Source: Rhodococcoides fascians NBRC 12155 = LMG 3623 (GTDB lineage: Bacteria > Actinomycetota > Actinomycetes > Mycobacteriales > Mycobacteriaceae). From it: a stretch of DNA of 64,000 nucleotides. A program made the translations under genes and the position numbers. The DNA lies in NCBI RefSeq assembly GCF_001894785.1, contig NZ_BCWW01000017.1, forward strand, positions 1 through 64,000. Direction: 5' to 3'. Under the pieces are notes generated by a model, which was given only the letters and a program-made list of their open reading frames with translations, did no database searches and was not told the origin of the DNA. This document shows positions 1 to 9,981 of this stretch, piece after piece (the stretch's first letter is position 1; each line of letters begins with the position of its first letter).

Positions 1-3000
1 CAATGCGCTCAGCCGCTGCGGTGACAGCCGGCCGAGGGCGGACGGGGTCTGGGTCAGAACCGAAACACTTTCGTTCACAAGTAGGTCATGAAAGTCGGTG
101 GCAGAGTTGGCCGTGTCCTCAGAGGCTATGACTAAGCGGCCACCGTGCAGCAGAGCGCCCCACATCTCCCACACCGACACATCGAACGAGTACGAATGGA
201 ACATCGACCACACCTGTCCTGGCGACAATTCGGACGTCCGTGCGGGTCTGGTGAACAGTTGCGTCACGTTCTGGTGGGTGACCGAGACGCCTTTGGGTGT
301 GCCTGTCGTTCCTGAGGTGTAGATGACATAGGCCGTCAGTTCTGGATGGGGGAATGGAAAGGTGACAGTGGGAGGTTCGACGGTGACCCTGCCCCCGAGG
401 GTCACGACTGCCACTTTGCTCTCATCGACCCGGTGCAATTGCGCTACCGTTGTCACTATTGCTGCTGGTTTGGCGTCTTGTAGAACGAATGCCAGGCGCT
501 CGTCAGGGGTGTTGATGTCGATCGGCAAGTAAGCAGAACCCAGCTTCAGCACCGAAAGTATGGCTATCACAGTGTGTTCCGAACGTGGCAGCAACAGTGC
601 AACAACGTCCTCTACTCCCACCCCACGCCCAGCCAACAAATGAGCCAACTGCGTCGATGTGTCGTCCAACTCCTGATACGTCCACGACCGACCCTCGAAC
701 ACCACCGCTATGACGTCCGGCCGCACCCTCACCTGCTCGGCGAACAACTCCGGAATCGACACGCCAGCAACGGACTCCGTCACAGCCGACCTGTTACCCA
801 GTACGTCCAGCTGCGTCAGCTCATCCTCACCCAGGATGTCGAACGAAGCCAAAGGACGATCCGGGCCCGCCGCCATCGCAATCAATAGTGTCTGGAGCCA
901 TACCAGGATTTGCTTGGCCAACCGCTCGTCGAGGACCGCCATGCGGTATTCCAGCCGCACCCTCAGCTGTGGACCGGGCCAGATCTGTAAGGCGATTGGA
1001 TAGTGAGTGAACTCGCGACTTGAGGCTATGCGTACGCTCAGTCCGTTTGTCTCGAGCTGCCCGCCGGACATCCTCAGTGGGTAGTTCTCGTAGACGAAGA
1101 GGGTGTCGAACAGTTGTTGATGTCCCGCGGCGCGCTGGATATCGGCCAGGGCCACGAACTGGTGGTCTAGCCCATCGTGGTAGTCGTCCCGCAGCATGCC
1201 GATCAGTTCAGCCGTGGTCGTCGTCGCGGTCAGGGATGCTCTTACCGGGACGGTGTTGATGAACATGCCCACCGCCGACTCGCTGCCGAACAGTTCTGCT
1301 GGCCGCCCCGATACGGTAGTGCCGAAGACGACGTCTCCGCTGCCAGTCAATGCGCCCAGCAGACGGCCCCAGGCGGCCTGTAGCACGATGTTCATGGTCG
1401 TGTTTTGCGAGCGAGCCAACTGCTCAACAGAACGCGTGACGTCGATAGGGAGGTCGACTCGCAACAGCGATCGCGCATCAGTGAAGCGATCTCCTGGATC
1501 TAACAAGGTCGGCGTTTGAAGTCCCGCCAGCAGCTTCTGCCAATGCCGCCGCGCCGCGCTCCAGTCCTGGGCGGATAGCCACTCGACGTAATTTCGGAAG
1601 GTGGGCGCGGGTGCCAGAGTCTCCCGTTCGTAGACGGCGAACATCTCTTTGAGCAGAATCTGGATTGACCAACCGTCCACCACGATGTGATGGACGGATA
1701 GCACCAGCGTGTGCTTATTCGTCCCAGTCTGATGAAGGAGAATCCGTAGCGGTGCCTCATCTACGAGGTTGCCGCAGGCGGCGAGCTCTGCATCCAGCAG
1801 CCTCTGATCGCACTCGTAGCCGTTAACTACCGTCCACGGTATGTCTGGGCGTGTCGGAATGATCTGCACCGGCTCGGGGAAACCCTCGGAGACGAACCGA
1901 GCCATTAGGTTGGGGTGGCGTCCGACGACTGTATGAGCGGCCTCGCGCAAGCGCGGCACGTCGAGTACGCCAGCAATCTCGATACCCAGTTGCACGGTGT
2001 ACAGCTCTACGGGTTCATTACTGCCGGAACGGCGATGGAAAAGCAGCCCGGTTTGAAGCGGAGTCAGCGGGAGAAGGTCTGCTGGTTCCACGATTTGTGC
2101 GAGTTGATCGATCTGCCGCTGATTGACCACCGCCGGCAGGACGTCGGAGGGAGTCAGTCCTCCGCCGCCGTTCTGCACGTACGCCGCAATTCCAGCTAGA
2201 ACGTCATACCAGCGCGCGTACAGCTCGGTGATATAGGAGCGATCCACCTGTGTGCTCGTCCAACTCCAGGACACGTGTAGTTCTGACTGCGAACCTTCGG
2301 CTAGCACGGCTGCATTGATGCCGACTGTGTGCGGCAACAGCATCGAGCGGGAACCAAAGCGTCGAGCATCAGGCGATTCAGTCGGTCCGAGGATCCGCCA
2401 ATCTTCGAGGGGTGCGTCGAGCTGGCTCACGCTGCGCCGGCCGAGGTAGTTGAAGCCGATGGCGGGATCTACGCCAGACAGATTGTTGGTGCCTAGATAC
2501 TTGAGAAGACCGTAGGTGATTCCGTCGGGGTGGGCACGCAGCTGTTCCTTGGCGTCCTTTATCCAGATACCCATGTCCGAGCCCCCGGTCAGAACAGTGT
2601 CACGGTCCATGGGTACGACGTTCAAAGCGACCGGGTGCTTTGCGGTGAACCATCCGACGGTGTTGGTCAAATCGATCCCACTGCCGATTTCATCGCGACG
2701 TCCGTGGCTCTCCACGTCGATGCGGAAAGGGACGTCGAAGTGCTGGTGCTGTTCAGCGAGGGCAGAACCGAGTGCGATGAGCAGCAGATCCTGAACGTTG
2801 ATGTGCAGAGCCGCAGTCACGTCGGTTACCAGCACTTCGGTTAGCTCCGTGTCGATGCTGACCGACAGATGCTCCACATCGCGCCAGATACCAGGAGTCG
2901 GGTGCGGGCTGGGCAGCAGGGTGGCAACGGCTTCAATGCGCTGCCAATGCGGAAGCTGGTCAGTGACTTTCCGCTCGGCAGCGTACTGCGCCAACATCGT

Positions 3001-6000
3001 TGACCACTCACGGAACGAGGTGCCGCTGGCATCCAGGGTAATTTCTCGCCGCTCGGTGAGGCAGCGCCAACCCGTTGCGAGATCCCTTTGGATGATTCCC
3101 CAGGAGACCGCGTCGACCGCGAGGTGGTGGACGATGAGCAACAGCTGGCGGGTGCGCTCAGCCCACAGCCCATGCACCATGGCTCCTCGACGCGGGTCAA
3201 GACGGCTCAAGGCATTGGCAAACGTGGTATCGGAGAAGTCCACGACGGGGGTTACACAGTCGGCTGCGCTGATCGAGCCTGTTGGTAGGACGATGCAGTT
3301 GTCCGCGTCCTCAGTCGGGGCGTTGTCCACCTGCAACCGGAGCATGGCGTGCCGATCGACCAATGCCTGTAGTAACAACACCACGTCGCTGTACTTCGCC
3401 TGCTGCGGCCCCTGGAACAACATGGTTTGGTTGAACTCGTCTGTCGGTGCCGTGAGAGATGCCAGCCACCGCATGATCGGCGTTGCCGTGACGGGCCCAG
3501 CCTCAGCCGGCCGAAGGAGAGACTGCTCCGGGACCGAGAGCTGGAGAGCGTGGGCAAGTCGTGCCACGGTTCGCTCCACCAGGATGTCGCGGGGCTTGCA
3601 GTACAAACCGACTTGCCGGGCCCGGGACACCACCTGAATGGACGAGATGCTGTCGCCGCCTAGATCGAAGAACGAATCGTCGACTCCAACTTTCTCCACA
3701 TTCAGTACGCGCGCGTAGATGTCAACCAGGCTCTCCTCGAGTGGAGTAGTCGGTGCTCGGTATTGGTTCGATTGTCCTAGTTGAGGTACCGGAAGCCTCT
3801 TTTTGTCAAGCTTGCCGTTACTCGTCATGGGCAATGCATCGAGGACCACGACCGCCGCAAGCGACATATATTCGGGCAGCCACGCGTCGGTCAAGCGGCG
3901 CAATTGGTTGCCATCCAACTCGCCCGCCCAGTCTGTGTGGGGAACGACGTAGCCGATCAGCCGTTTGTACCCTGGGTGGTCCTCATGGACGACGACCGCA
4001 GCCTGTCCTACTCCGGGGGCCGTCCGGAGCACCGATTCGATCTCACCGATTTCGATGCGGTAACCACGAATCTTCACCTGATCGTCAGAGCGACCCACAT
4101 ACTCCAGCTCGCCGTCGTGATTCCAACGAACCAGATCGCCGGTGCGATACATCCGCGAACCCAAAGGGCCGAGCGGACACGCGACGAATCGCGATGCCGT
4201 CAAGCCCGGCCGTCGCACATAACCGCGTGCCACACCCCGCCCCGCGACATACAACTCACCAACCACACCGATCGGAACCCGCCGCAAACCGGAATCCAAC
4301 ACAAACAACGCAGTGCCGGAGCCAGCGGCACCGATCGGCACTGCCCCTGTAGGGACTAGCGGTTCGGTCATCGAAACGTAGACGGTGCACTCGGTCGGGC
4401 CATAAGCATTGATCACGGCTCGCTCAGGCGTCACCCATCGCTCGATTAGCTGGGCTGGGCACGTCTCTCCCCCGAGTAGAAGTAGCGCGATCGACGGTAG
4501 CCCCTCGGGAGACAGCCGTGCCAACGCCGACGGTGTCTGGGTCAGCACCGTTACTTCTTCGTTTACGAGCAGGTTATGGAAATCGGAAGGAGAGTAGGCA
4601 ACCTCTTCGGGAACCACGACCAGCCGTCCCCCGTGCAGAAGCGCGCCGCACATCTCCCAGACCGCGAAGTCGAATGCGTATGAATGGAACAGCGTCCATA
4701 CGTGGTGGTGGGGTTCCAGAGTGCCGGTGGTCGGGTCCTCGACATTGGCGAGGCGCGCGATGTGGGTAGCGATGAGGTCATTGACGCCGCGGTGGGTGAC
4801 CGAGACGCCTTTGGGTGTGCCTGTCGTTCCTGAGGTGTAGATGATGTACGCGAGGAGGTCAGCATTCGGCACCGGCAACGTCGTCGTCGGCTGTTCAGCG
4901 ACCTTGGGATCCTCGACATCTATCAGTGGGACCCCGGACTTACTGACGCGACCAGCGAGGCTCACCGTGGTCAAAATCGCGGCCGGCGCAGCGTCTTGTA
5001 GAACGAATGCCAGGCGCTCGTCAGGGGTGTTGATGTCGATCGGCAAGTAAGCAGAACCCAGCTTCAGCACCGAAAGTATGGCTATCACAGTGTGTTCCGA
5101 ACGTGGCAGCAACAGTGCAACAACGTCCTCTACTCCCACCCCACGCCCAGCCAACAAATGAGCCAACTGCGTCGATGTGTCGTCCAACTCCTGATACGTC
5201 CACGACCGACCCTCGAACACCACCGCTATGACGTCCGGCCGCACCCTCACCTGCTCGGCGAACAACTCCGGAATCGACACGCCAGCAACGGACTCCGTCA
5301 CAGCCGACCTGTTACCCAGTACGTCCAGCTGCGTCAGCTCATCCTCACCCAGGATGTCGAACGAAGCCAAAGGACGATCCGGGCCCGCCGCCATCGCAAT
5401 CAATAGCTGCTGCCACCGAGCCGCCATGCGCTTTACGGTCTCGGCGTTGAAGATGTCGGTGCGGTACTCGACGATTCCGCTGATCCCATCGGGCTGACCG
5501 TCCGCAGTGAACCGCTCGCGCAGGCTGAATGCCAGGTCCATTCGAGCGGCTCCGATGTCGACTGACGCCGTCTCCACGTCGAGACCCGGCACCGAGATGT
5601 CGGGGACCGGGTCGTTCTGCCAGGCGAACAGGATTTGGATCAACGGATGGTGAGCCTGCGTACGGACCGGATTGAGGCGCTCGACAAGCGCATCGAACGG
5701 CACATCTTGGTTCGCGAACGCGTCCAGGCTCCGCTCCCGTACCTCCTCCAACAAATCACCGAAGTTCATCTCGGCTGAAACCCGCGTACGCAACACCAGC
5801 GTGTTGACGAAAAACCCGACCATGCCGTCAAACTCGGTTCGCCCCCGCCCCGCCGTCGGCACCCCGAACGCCACATCCGCGCTCCCGCTCAAACGCGCCA
5901 ACAGCACCGAAAGCGCCGCCGACATCACCATGAACGTCGTCGCATTGCGTTCCCGCGCGATCCGCTGCGCCAATTCATGGAAATCCGCGGGCAGGTCGAC

Positions 6001-9000
6001 GACGACTCGACCCCCATTCGTGTCGGTCTCCGCCGGGTACGACCGGTCCGTGGGAAGCTCCAACCTGCTGGGTAGATCTTTCAGGGCGTGTTCCCAGAAT
6101 TTCAACTGCCCGGCGAGCACGCTTTGCGAATCCGCTTCGTCACCCAGCAGAGCGTGTTGCCAAAGCGTGTAGTCGGCGTACTGGACGGGAAGTGGCGACC
6201 AGGAAGGCGACTCGCCCGCAGCGCGGACTCCGTAGGCGCTCCATAGGTCACGCAGGAGCGGAGGAAGTGACCCCCCGTCGACTGCAATGTGGTGCATGAC
6301 CACGACCAGACGATGGTCAGTGGCAGACACGACAAACAGCGCCGCGCGGAAAGGAAGGTCTTCGGCTAGGTCGAAAGCATGCTGACCCCGAACACGCGCT
6401 GCGTCGGATATTTGAAGTTCCGTCCAGGTGGTGGCGTCAATGATGTCCCAGTCGAAGTCAGTCTCAGCTGCAAGGACACGCTGCTCCGGCACACCAGCCA
6501 CCGCTGGAAACACTGTCCGCAGACTCTCGTGCCGCTCCACAACATCAGCGATCGCCGCGCGCAGCGCACAGACATCCAAAGAACCGGTAATCTGAATCAG
6601 TAGCGGTATGTTGTACGTCGCCGACTGCCCTTCCATCTGGTGGATGAACCACAGCCGACGCTGAGCGAACGACAACGGCAATCGCTTGGGACGAGCTACT
6701 GGGACCCATGCCACGCCGCCACCCGGCGATCCACCCACCAACCGTGCGAACCCCGATACCGTTGAGGCTTCCCAGAGCGCCTTCACGCCGATCGATGAAT
6801 CAAACGACTCCTGCACGGCCGCGATCACTCGCATCGCCGATAGCGAATTTCCGCCGAGGTCGAAGAACGAGTCGTCCACCCCTACCCGCGGTAGGTCCAG
6901 CACACGCGCAAAGATTTCAGCCAAAATTCCCTCAACCAAGGTCGACGGATTTCGGTAGGATCCGCCTGCGAACTCTGGATTCGGCAATGCCTGCTTGTCT
7001 AACTTGCCGTTGACCGTAAGCGGTAGGTCATCGACGATCATCACCACTGTGGGGACCATGTACTCCGGTAGGTGCGCGGCCACATCACCACGCACCACAG
7101 CACCATTTACTTTTGGACCGGTCTCCGCAGGTACGACGTAGCCGATCAGCTGCTTGCCCGAACTCGAAGACCTCACCACGACCGCGGCGCGCTCCACCCC
7201 CGCGACACGGGAAAGAGCAGCCTCGACCTCACCCGGTTCAACACGAAAACCACGGATCTTCACCTGGTCGTCCGAGCGGCCCACATACTCCAGCTCGCCC
7301 TCGCGGTTCCACCGCACTACGTCACCCGTCCGGTACATCCGCGAGCCCGGCGGGCCGAGCGGAGAAGCAACAAACCGCGACGCCGTCAGCCCCATGCGTT
7401 TCAAGTAGCCCAGGCCGACACCATGACCTGCCACATACAACTCTCCGACTACTCCTACCGGCACGCGGCGGAGACCGGTATTCAATACGAAGAAGGCAAG
7501 GTCAGCAAGCGGACCGCCCACGGGACTGACATGGCTGTCGAGGTCAGAAGAAACGATCCTCCGGAACGATGCGTGGACGGTGGTCTCTGTGGTGCCGTAC
7601 ATGTTGATCAGGTGCGGCCAGGAATCCAGCTGATCTAGCCAAGGTCGCAACTTCGACGGTTCGAGAGCTTCGCCTGCGAAGACAATCGCTTCTAGACCGC
7701 TCAGCCGAGACTCGCCCGGCCGGCGCATGTCGACTGCCTGCAGAGCATAAAATGCTGACGGTGTCTGACTCAGAACGGATACGTTCTGGTCTCGCAGTAG
7801 TTGATGAAAGTCGTTGGCGGACTGGGCAATTTCTCCAGGTACGACAACCAGTCGGCCACCGTGTAGCAGCGCGCCCCACATCTCCCATACCGACACATCG
7901 AACGCGTAGGAGTGGAAGAGTGACCACACCTGGTTTGAGGACGGCACGAACCCCGGAGCCGTCGAGCTGAACAATCGCGTGACGCTCGCCTGGGTAACGG
8001 CAACCCCTTTGGGGACACCGGTGGTACCGGAGGTGTAGATGATGTACGCGACTTGGCCGGCCTCTGGCGCAGGCAGAGCCGTAACCGGCTGCACGGCAAT
8101 CGCGTCGTCGACATCCACAACTTCGATACCAAAACAGTCTACCCGGCAAGTCAGTTCGGCAGTGGTCACGAGGGCAGCTGGAGCGGCATCGCCCAAGATG
8201 AACGCCACCCGCTCATCGGGGTGCTTGATGTCAATGGGTACATAGGTTGCGCCCAGTTTCAACACTGCCAGGATCGCGATTACTGTCTTGTTGGAACGCG
8301 GGAGCATGAGAGCAACAACTTCTCCTCCGCGTACCCCACGAACGGCTAGTAGATGTGCCAGTTGCGTGGAGGCCTCGTCAACTTCCCTGTAAGTCCATAC
8401 CTGATCCTCGAAAACCATGGCGTGCGCTTCCGGCGCTCGATTCGCCTGTGCTGCAAACAGTTCGGCTATGGATATACTGGCGGCAGTCTGAGAGTGCGCA
8501 GAACGATTGCCCAGGCGGTCAAGATGAGTGTGTTCGTTTCTGTCTAGTACGTCGATCGAGATGACTGGCTGGTCGATCACGGCGATCATCTCGGCGATGA
8601 TTCGCCCAAGCCTGACGATCATGGTCTCGACCGATGCAGCGTCGTAGACATCAGAGCGGTACTCGACCACTCCGTCGATTCCCTGCGGCTCGCCGAACTC
8701 GGAGTACCGCTCCCGGAGACTGAAGGTCAAGTCCATCCGGGCCTGTCGAGAAATGGTGGGTACCGCCTCTGCCAGCACCCCCGGCAAGTCCAACTCCGTG
8801 GAGATCTGGTTCTGCCATCCGAGCATGACCTGGACCAGTGGGTGATGCGATTGTGACCGAGCAGGTTTGACGAGATCCACCAGCGCGTCGAACGGGACAT
8901 CCTGGTGGGCCAATGCGTCCAAAACCGCGTCCCGTACTTTTTGCAAGAGGCGACGGAACGTCGAACTGGCAGACACATCAACGCGGAGCACTACTGTGTT

Positions 9001-9882
9001 GGCGAAGAAACCGACCATCTCCGCAAGATCAGCGTCACGTCGGCCCGTAGTTGGAACACCGAAAGCGACATCGGAGGTGCCGCTTAGTTCGGACAACAGC
9101 ACCGCCAGCGCCGTCGAAATCACCATGAAGCCGGTAGAACGATGCTCCCGGGCCAACTGTCGCACCTGCTCTTGCATCGACACGGGCCATTCGATGGGGA
9201 TTCGATTGCCTCGATAGTCGGCCACGACCGGATAAGGGCGGTCGGTTGGGAGCTCAAGCCGCCCCTCGTATCCGGCTAGCGTGTTCTTCCAGTAAAGGAG
9301 GTGCCGGCTCAGCGCACTGTCGGGGTCGGACTCGTCGCCGAGCGACTCACGCTGACGGAGCGTGTAATCCCGATATCGCAATGGCAACGGCACCCAGGCA
9401 GGCACCTCTACGCCCACATGGGCCCTGTACGCCAGCCCGACGTCGCGTACGAGGGGCGTGAGGGACTGGCCGTCTGACGCGATGTGATGCATCAGGAGCA
9501 CCAATACATGCTGATCGGCCGATAGTCTGAAGAGCTGCGCTCGGAACGGAATCTCAAAGCTGAGGTCGAATTTGTATCCCACTGCCTGTGCGACTGCATC
9601 GTTCAACGCGTCTGTCGACCACCCTGACGCTTCGACTACGTCCCAGCCGAAGTCTGCGTCGGCCGAGCCAAGAACACGCTGCTCCGGCACACCCTCATGG
9701 GAGGGGAAAACAGTCCGCAAACTTTCGTGTCGACTCACGACATCGCCGATTGCCCTGCCCAGCGAATGAACACTGAGCTCACCAGTCAGGCGTAAGACCA
9801 GAGGAATATTGTAAGTTGACGACAATCCCTCCAACTGGTGGATAAACCACAGCCTACGCTGCGCAAAAGACAACGGGATCAA
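1..9882 (-). CDS. Non-ribosomal peptide synthetase, C-A-PCP-C-A-PCP-E-C-A..., 3' end outside window
   Basis: One uninterrupted minus-strand frame of 3294 codons runs off the left edge. The start is a TTG at 9882 with a GAAAGGG Shine-Dalgarno; the first residues (LIPLSFAQRRLWFIHQLEG) are the C1 motif of a condensation domain and an in-frame TGA lies two codons upstream. Domains by motif: C1 (HHIASDG at about 9489), A1 (YTSGTTGVPKG, about 8030), PCP1 (LGGNSL, Ser codon at 6846), C2 (HHIAVDG, 6294), A2 (YTSGTTGTPKG, about 4830), PCP2 (LGGDSI, Ser at 3651), epimerase (HHLAVDAVSW, 3129), C3 (HHIVVDGWS, 1692), A3 (cut off). It assembles at least a tripeptide whose second residue should be D-configured. 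It begins with a C domain, so an acyl or upstream peptidyl donor is expected. Pocket residues read by eye: A1 D-V-W-S-V-A-M-V-H, A2 D-F-W-T-L-G-A-V-Y, A3 D-V-W-T...; I cannot assign substrates. No thioesterase is visible in the window. Last gene of the MbtH-led operon. Confidence 0.95.
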   Translation of the reverse strand, partial: MIPLSFAQRRLWFIHQLEGLSSTYNIPLVLRLTGELSVHSLGRAIGDVVSRHESLRTVFPSHEGVPEQRVLGSADADFGWDVVEASGWSTDALNDAVAQAVGYKFDLSFEIPFRAQLFRLSADQHVLVLLMHHIASDGQSLTPLVRDVGLAYRAHVGVEVPAWVPLPLRYRDYTLRQRESLGDESDPDSALSRHLLYWKNTLAGYEGRLELPTDRPYPVVADYRGNRIPIEWPVSMQEQVRQLAREHRSTGFMVISTALAVLLSELSGTSDVAFGVPTTGRRDADLAEMVGFFANTVVLRVDVSASSTFRRLLQKVRDAVLDALAHQDVPFDALVDLVKPARSQSHHPLVQVMLGWQNQISTELDLPGVLAEAVPTISRQARMDLTFSLRERYSEFGEPQGIDGVVEYRSDVYDAASVETMIVRLGRIIAEMIAVIDQPVISIDVLDRNEHTHLDRLGNRSAHSQTAASISIAELFAAQANRAPEAHAMVFEDQVWTYREVDEASTQLAHLLAVRGVRGGEVVALMLPRSNKTVIAILAVLKLGATYVPIDIKHPDERVAFILGDAAPAALVTTAELTCRVDCFGIEVVDVDDAIAVQPVTALPAPEAGQVAYIIYTSGTTGVPKGVAVTQASVTRLFSSTAPGFVPSSNQVWSLFHSYAFDVSVWEMWGALLHGGRLVVVPGEIAQSANDFHQLLRDQNVSVLSQTPSAFYALQAVDMRRPGESRLSGLEAIVFAGEALEPSKLRPWLDQLDSWPHLINMYGTTETTVHASFRRIVSSDLDSHVSPVGGPLADLAFFVLNTGLRRVPVGVVGELYVAGHGVGLGYLKRMGLTASRFVASPLGPPGSRMYRTGDVVRWNREGELEYVGRSDDQVKIRGFRVEPGEVEAALSRVAGVERAAVVVRSSSSGKQLIGYVVPAETGPKVNGAVVRGDVAAHLPEYMVPTVVMIVDDLPLTVNGKLDKQALPNPEFAGGSYRNPSTLVEGILAEIFARVLDLPRVGVDDSFFDLGGNSLSAMRVIAAVQESFDSSIGVKALWEASTVSGFARLVGGSPGGGVAWVPVARPKRLPLSFAQRRLWFIHQMEGQSATYNIPLLIQITGSLDVCALRAAIADVVERHESLRTVFPAVAGVPEQRVLAAETDFDWDIIDATTWTELQISDAARVRGQHAFDLAEDLPFRAALFVVSATDHRLVVVMHHIAVDGGSLPPLLRDLWSAYGVRAAGESPSWSPLPVQYADYTLWQHALLGDEADSQSVLAGQLKFWEHALKDLPSRLELPTDRSYPAETDTNGGRVVVDLPADFHELAQRIARERNATTFMVMSAALSVLLARLSGSADVAFGVPTAGRGRTEFDGMVGFFVNTLVLRTRVSAEMNFGDLLEEVRERSLDAFANQDVPFDALVERLNPVRTQAHHPLIQILFAWQNDPVPDISVPGLDVETASVDIGAARMDLAFSLRERFTADGQPDGISGIVEYRTDIFNAETVKRMAARWQQLLIAMAAGPDRPLASFDILGEDELTQLDVLGNRSAVTESVAGVSIPELFAEQVRVRPDVIAVVFEGRSWTYQELDDTSTQLAHLLAGRGVGVEDVVALLLPRSEHTVIAILSVLKLGSAYLPIDINTPDERLAFVLQDAAPAAILTTVSLAGRVSKSGVPLIDVEDPKVAEQPTTTLPVPNADLLAYIIYTSGTTGTPKGVSVTHRGVNDLIATHIARLANVEDPTTGTLEPHHHVWTLFHSYAFDFAVWEMCGALLHGGRLVVVPEEVAYSPSDFHNLLVNEEVTVLTQTPSALARLSPEGLPSIALLLLGGETCPAQLIERWVTPERAVINAYGPTECTVYVSMTEPLVPTGAVPIGAAGSGTALFVLDSGLRRVPIGVVGELYVAGRGVARGYVRRPGLTASRFVACPLGPLGSRMYRTGDLVRWNHDGELEYVGRSDDQVKIRGYRIEIGEIESVLRTAPGVGQAAVVVHEDHPGYKRLIGYVVPHTDWAGELDGNQLRRLTDAWLPEYMSLAAVVVLDALPMTSNGKLDKKRLPVPQLGQSNQYRAPTTPLEESLVDIYARVLNVEKVGVDDSFFDLGGDSISSIQVVSRARQVGLYCKPRDILVERTVARLAHALQLSVPEQSLLRPAEAGPVTATPIMRWLASLTAPTDEFNQTMLFQGPQQAKYSDVVLLLQALVDRHAMLRLQVDNAPTEDADNCIVLPTGSISAADCVTPVVDFSDTTFANALSRLDPRRGAMVHGLWAERTRQLLLIVHHLAVDAVSWGIIQRDLATGWRCLTERREITLDASGTSFREWSTMLAQYAAERKVTDQLPHWQRIEAVATLLPSPHPTPGIWRDVEHLSVSIDTELTEVLVTDVTAALHINVQDLLLIALGSALAEQHQHFDVPFRIDVESHGRRDEIGSGIDLTNTVGWFTAKHPVALNVVPMDRDTVLTGGSDMGIWIKDAKEQLRAHPDGITYGLLKYLGTNNLSGVDPAIGFNYLGRRSVSQLDAPLEDWRILGPTESPDARRFGSRSMLLPHTVGINAAVLAEGSQSELHVSWSWTSTQVDRSYITELYARWYDVLAGIAAYVQNGGGGLTPSDVLPAVVNQRQIDQLAQIVEPADLLPLTPLQTGLLFHRRSGSNEPVELYTVQLGIEIAGVLDVPRLREAAHTVVGRHPNLMARFVSEGFPEPVQIIPTRPDIPWTVVNGYECDQRLLDAELAACGNLVDEAPLRILLHQTGTNKHTLVLSVHHIVVDGWSIQILLKEMFAVYERETLAPAPTFRNYVEWLSAQDWSAARRHWQKLLAGLQTPTLLDPGDRFTDARSLLRVDLPIDVTRSVEQLARSQNTTMNIVLQAAWGRLLGALTGSGDVVFGTTVSGRPAELFGSESAVGMFINTVPVRASLTATTTTAELIGMLRDDYHDGLDHQFVALADIQRAAGHQQLFDTLFVYENYPLRMSGGQLETNGLSVRIASSREFTHYPIALQIWPGPQLRVRLEYRMAVLDERLAKQILVWLQTLLIAMAAGPDRPLASFDILGEDELTQLDVLGNRSAVTESVAGVSIPELFAEQVRVRPDVIAVVFEGRSWTYQELDDTSTQLAHLLAGRGVGVEDVVALLLPRSEHTVIAILSVLKLGSAYLPIDINTPDERLAFVLQDAKPAAIVTTVAQLHRVDESKVAVVTLGGRVTVEPPTVTFPFPHPELTAYVIYTSGTTGTPKGVSVTHQNVTQLFTRPARTSELSPGQVWSMFHSYSFDVSVWEMWGALLHGGRLVIASEDTANSATDFHDLLVNESVSVLTQTPSALGRLSPQRLSAL
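473..888. repeat. 416-bp exact direct repeat, copy in A3 domain
   Basis: This segment, in the N-terminal half of the third adenylation domain of the NRPS, is identical base for base (as far as I compared) to 4991-5406 in the second adenylation domain, at an offset of 4518 bp. Identity ends abruptly at both sides (a T versus C difference follows immediately at 889/5407). It looks like recent gene conversion or module duplication inside the synthetase gene. Confidence 0.93.
4991..5406. repeat. 416-bp exact direct repeat, copy in A2 domain
   Basis: Second copy of the segment at 473-888. It covers the N-terminal part of A2 (region before the A3 core motif). A further stretch of about 50 bp around the YTSGTTGTPKG codons (about 270-320 versus 4788-4838) is also the same in A2 and A3, while the DNA between the two stretches differs. 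This is a patchwork pattern typical of intragenic conversion. Confidence 0.93.
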
Positions 9883-9981
9883 TGCTCAACCCTTTCAGCG
9901 CCCAGCAAAACACTTCCTTGCGAACCACTCGGGTGACCACCCTCAGCGTTAGATTCAGACCCGAAATATTTCATCAGCAAG

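Noticed and set aside
98..9776. Many plus-strand open frames of 60-280 codons in the left 10 kb
   Set aside because: They are antisense to the continuous NRPS frame, whose motifs are all in one register from 9882 to the left edge.
1..9882. Naming the NRPS substrates from the pocket residues
   Set aside because: The residues were read by eye and match no code I am sure of; A3 is also cut by the window edge.
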